Assembly (NCBI GenBank): GCA_049514335.1 | Contig: JBEKVE010000026.1 | Span: 1 to 24,036 of the forward strand | From: JBEKVE01 sp049514335 | GTDB taxonomy: Bacteria > Actinomycetota > Acidimicrobiia > Acidimicrobiales > UBA8190 | Direction: 5' to 3' | DNA: 24,036 nucleotides | Part shown: positions 22,025 to 24,036 of the stretch, piece after piece | Layout of the letters: each line of letters opens with the position of its first letter | Position numbering within the stretch: the stretch's first letter is position 1 | Program-made: the position numbers and the translations under genes | Notes under the pieces: generated by a model | What the model was told of the DNA's origin: nothing | Database searches by the model: none | Seen by the model: the letters and a program-made list of their open reading frames with translations, nothing else

Positions 22025-24036
<2,012 letters not shown>

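Overview
The window is a dense, high-GC bacterial chromosome segment. It encodes core metabolism and housekeeping in an order typical of Actinobacteria: topA-tmk-holB, then a SigR/RsrA pair, then DUF2342 peptidase-tilS-hpt-folE-folP-folBK-panC-panD-nadB-nadC-coaX-lysS, and clpC. From memory this follows the Mycobacterium tuberculosis order (topA Rv3646c, DUF2342 Rv3626c, tilS, hpt, folE-folP-folB-folK, DUF2520 protein Rv3603c, panC, panD, coaX, lysS, clpC1), with nadB-nadC placed between panD and coaX. Extreme GC, a membrane pyrophosphatase, leaderless-type starts and an RsrA-type anti-sigma factor fit Actinobacteria. My best guess is a deep-branching, possibly uncultured lineage such as Acidimicrobiia, but that placement is inference.

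Layout. 1-389 is the 3' end of a proton-pumping pyrophosphatase gene. 491-5231 is a tightly coupled operon (topA, tmk, holB) joined by GTGA overlaps. 5221-6243 is a gene-poor island with a frameshifted PAS-domain relic on the minus strand, tRNA-Thr(CGT), a strong hairpin and an elaborate imperfect palindrome. 6244-6750 encodes an accessory protein resembling nucleoside deoxyribosyltransferases. 6841-8061 holds a SigR-like ECF sigma factor, its HxxxCxxC anti-sigma factor and a small Cys-rich protein. 8101-15790 runs from the DUF2342 metallopeptidase through tRNA-Ile lysidine synthase, purine salvage, folate synthesis and pantothenate synthesis. 15821-19274 encodes two NAD synthesis enzymes and type III pantothenate kinase. 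19333-20736 is lysS. A polyprenyl diphosphate synthase converges on it from the minus strand, and clpC runs off the right edge.

How the genes work together. FolE, FolB-FolK and FolP cover most of dihydropteroate synthesis from GTP. A DUF2520-PanC fusion, PanD and CoaX cover aspartate and pantoate to phosphopantothenate. NadB and NadC give two of the three steps from aspartate to nicotinate mononucleotide; nadA is not in the window. SigR/RsrA is a thiol-oxidation sensing module, and ClpC is a protein-quality-control unfoldase.

No obvious defence system, CRISPR array, prophage or insertion sequence is visible. The most unusual items are a phosphatase-fold protein with a destroyed active site inside the folate operon, a DUF2520-PanC fusion, tiny Arg-rich leader ORFs coupled to GTGA starts, a structured non-coding element after tRNA-Thr, and a PAS-gene relic.
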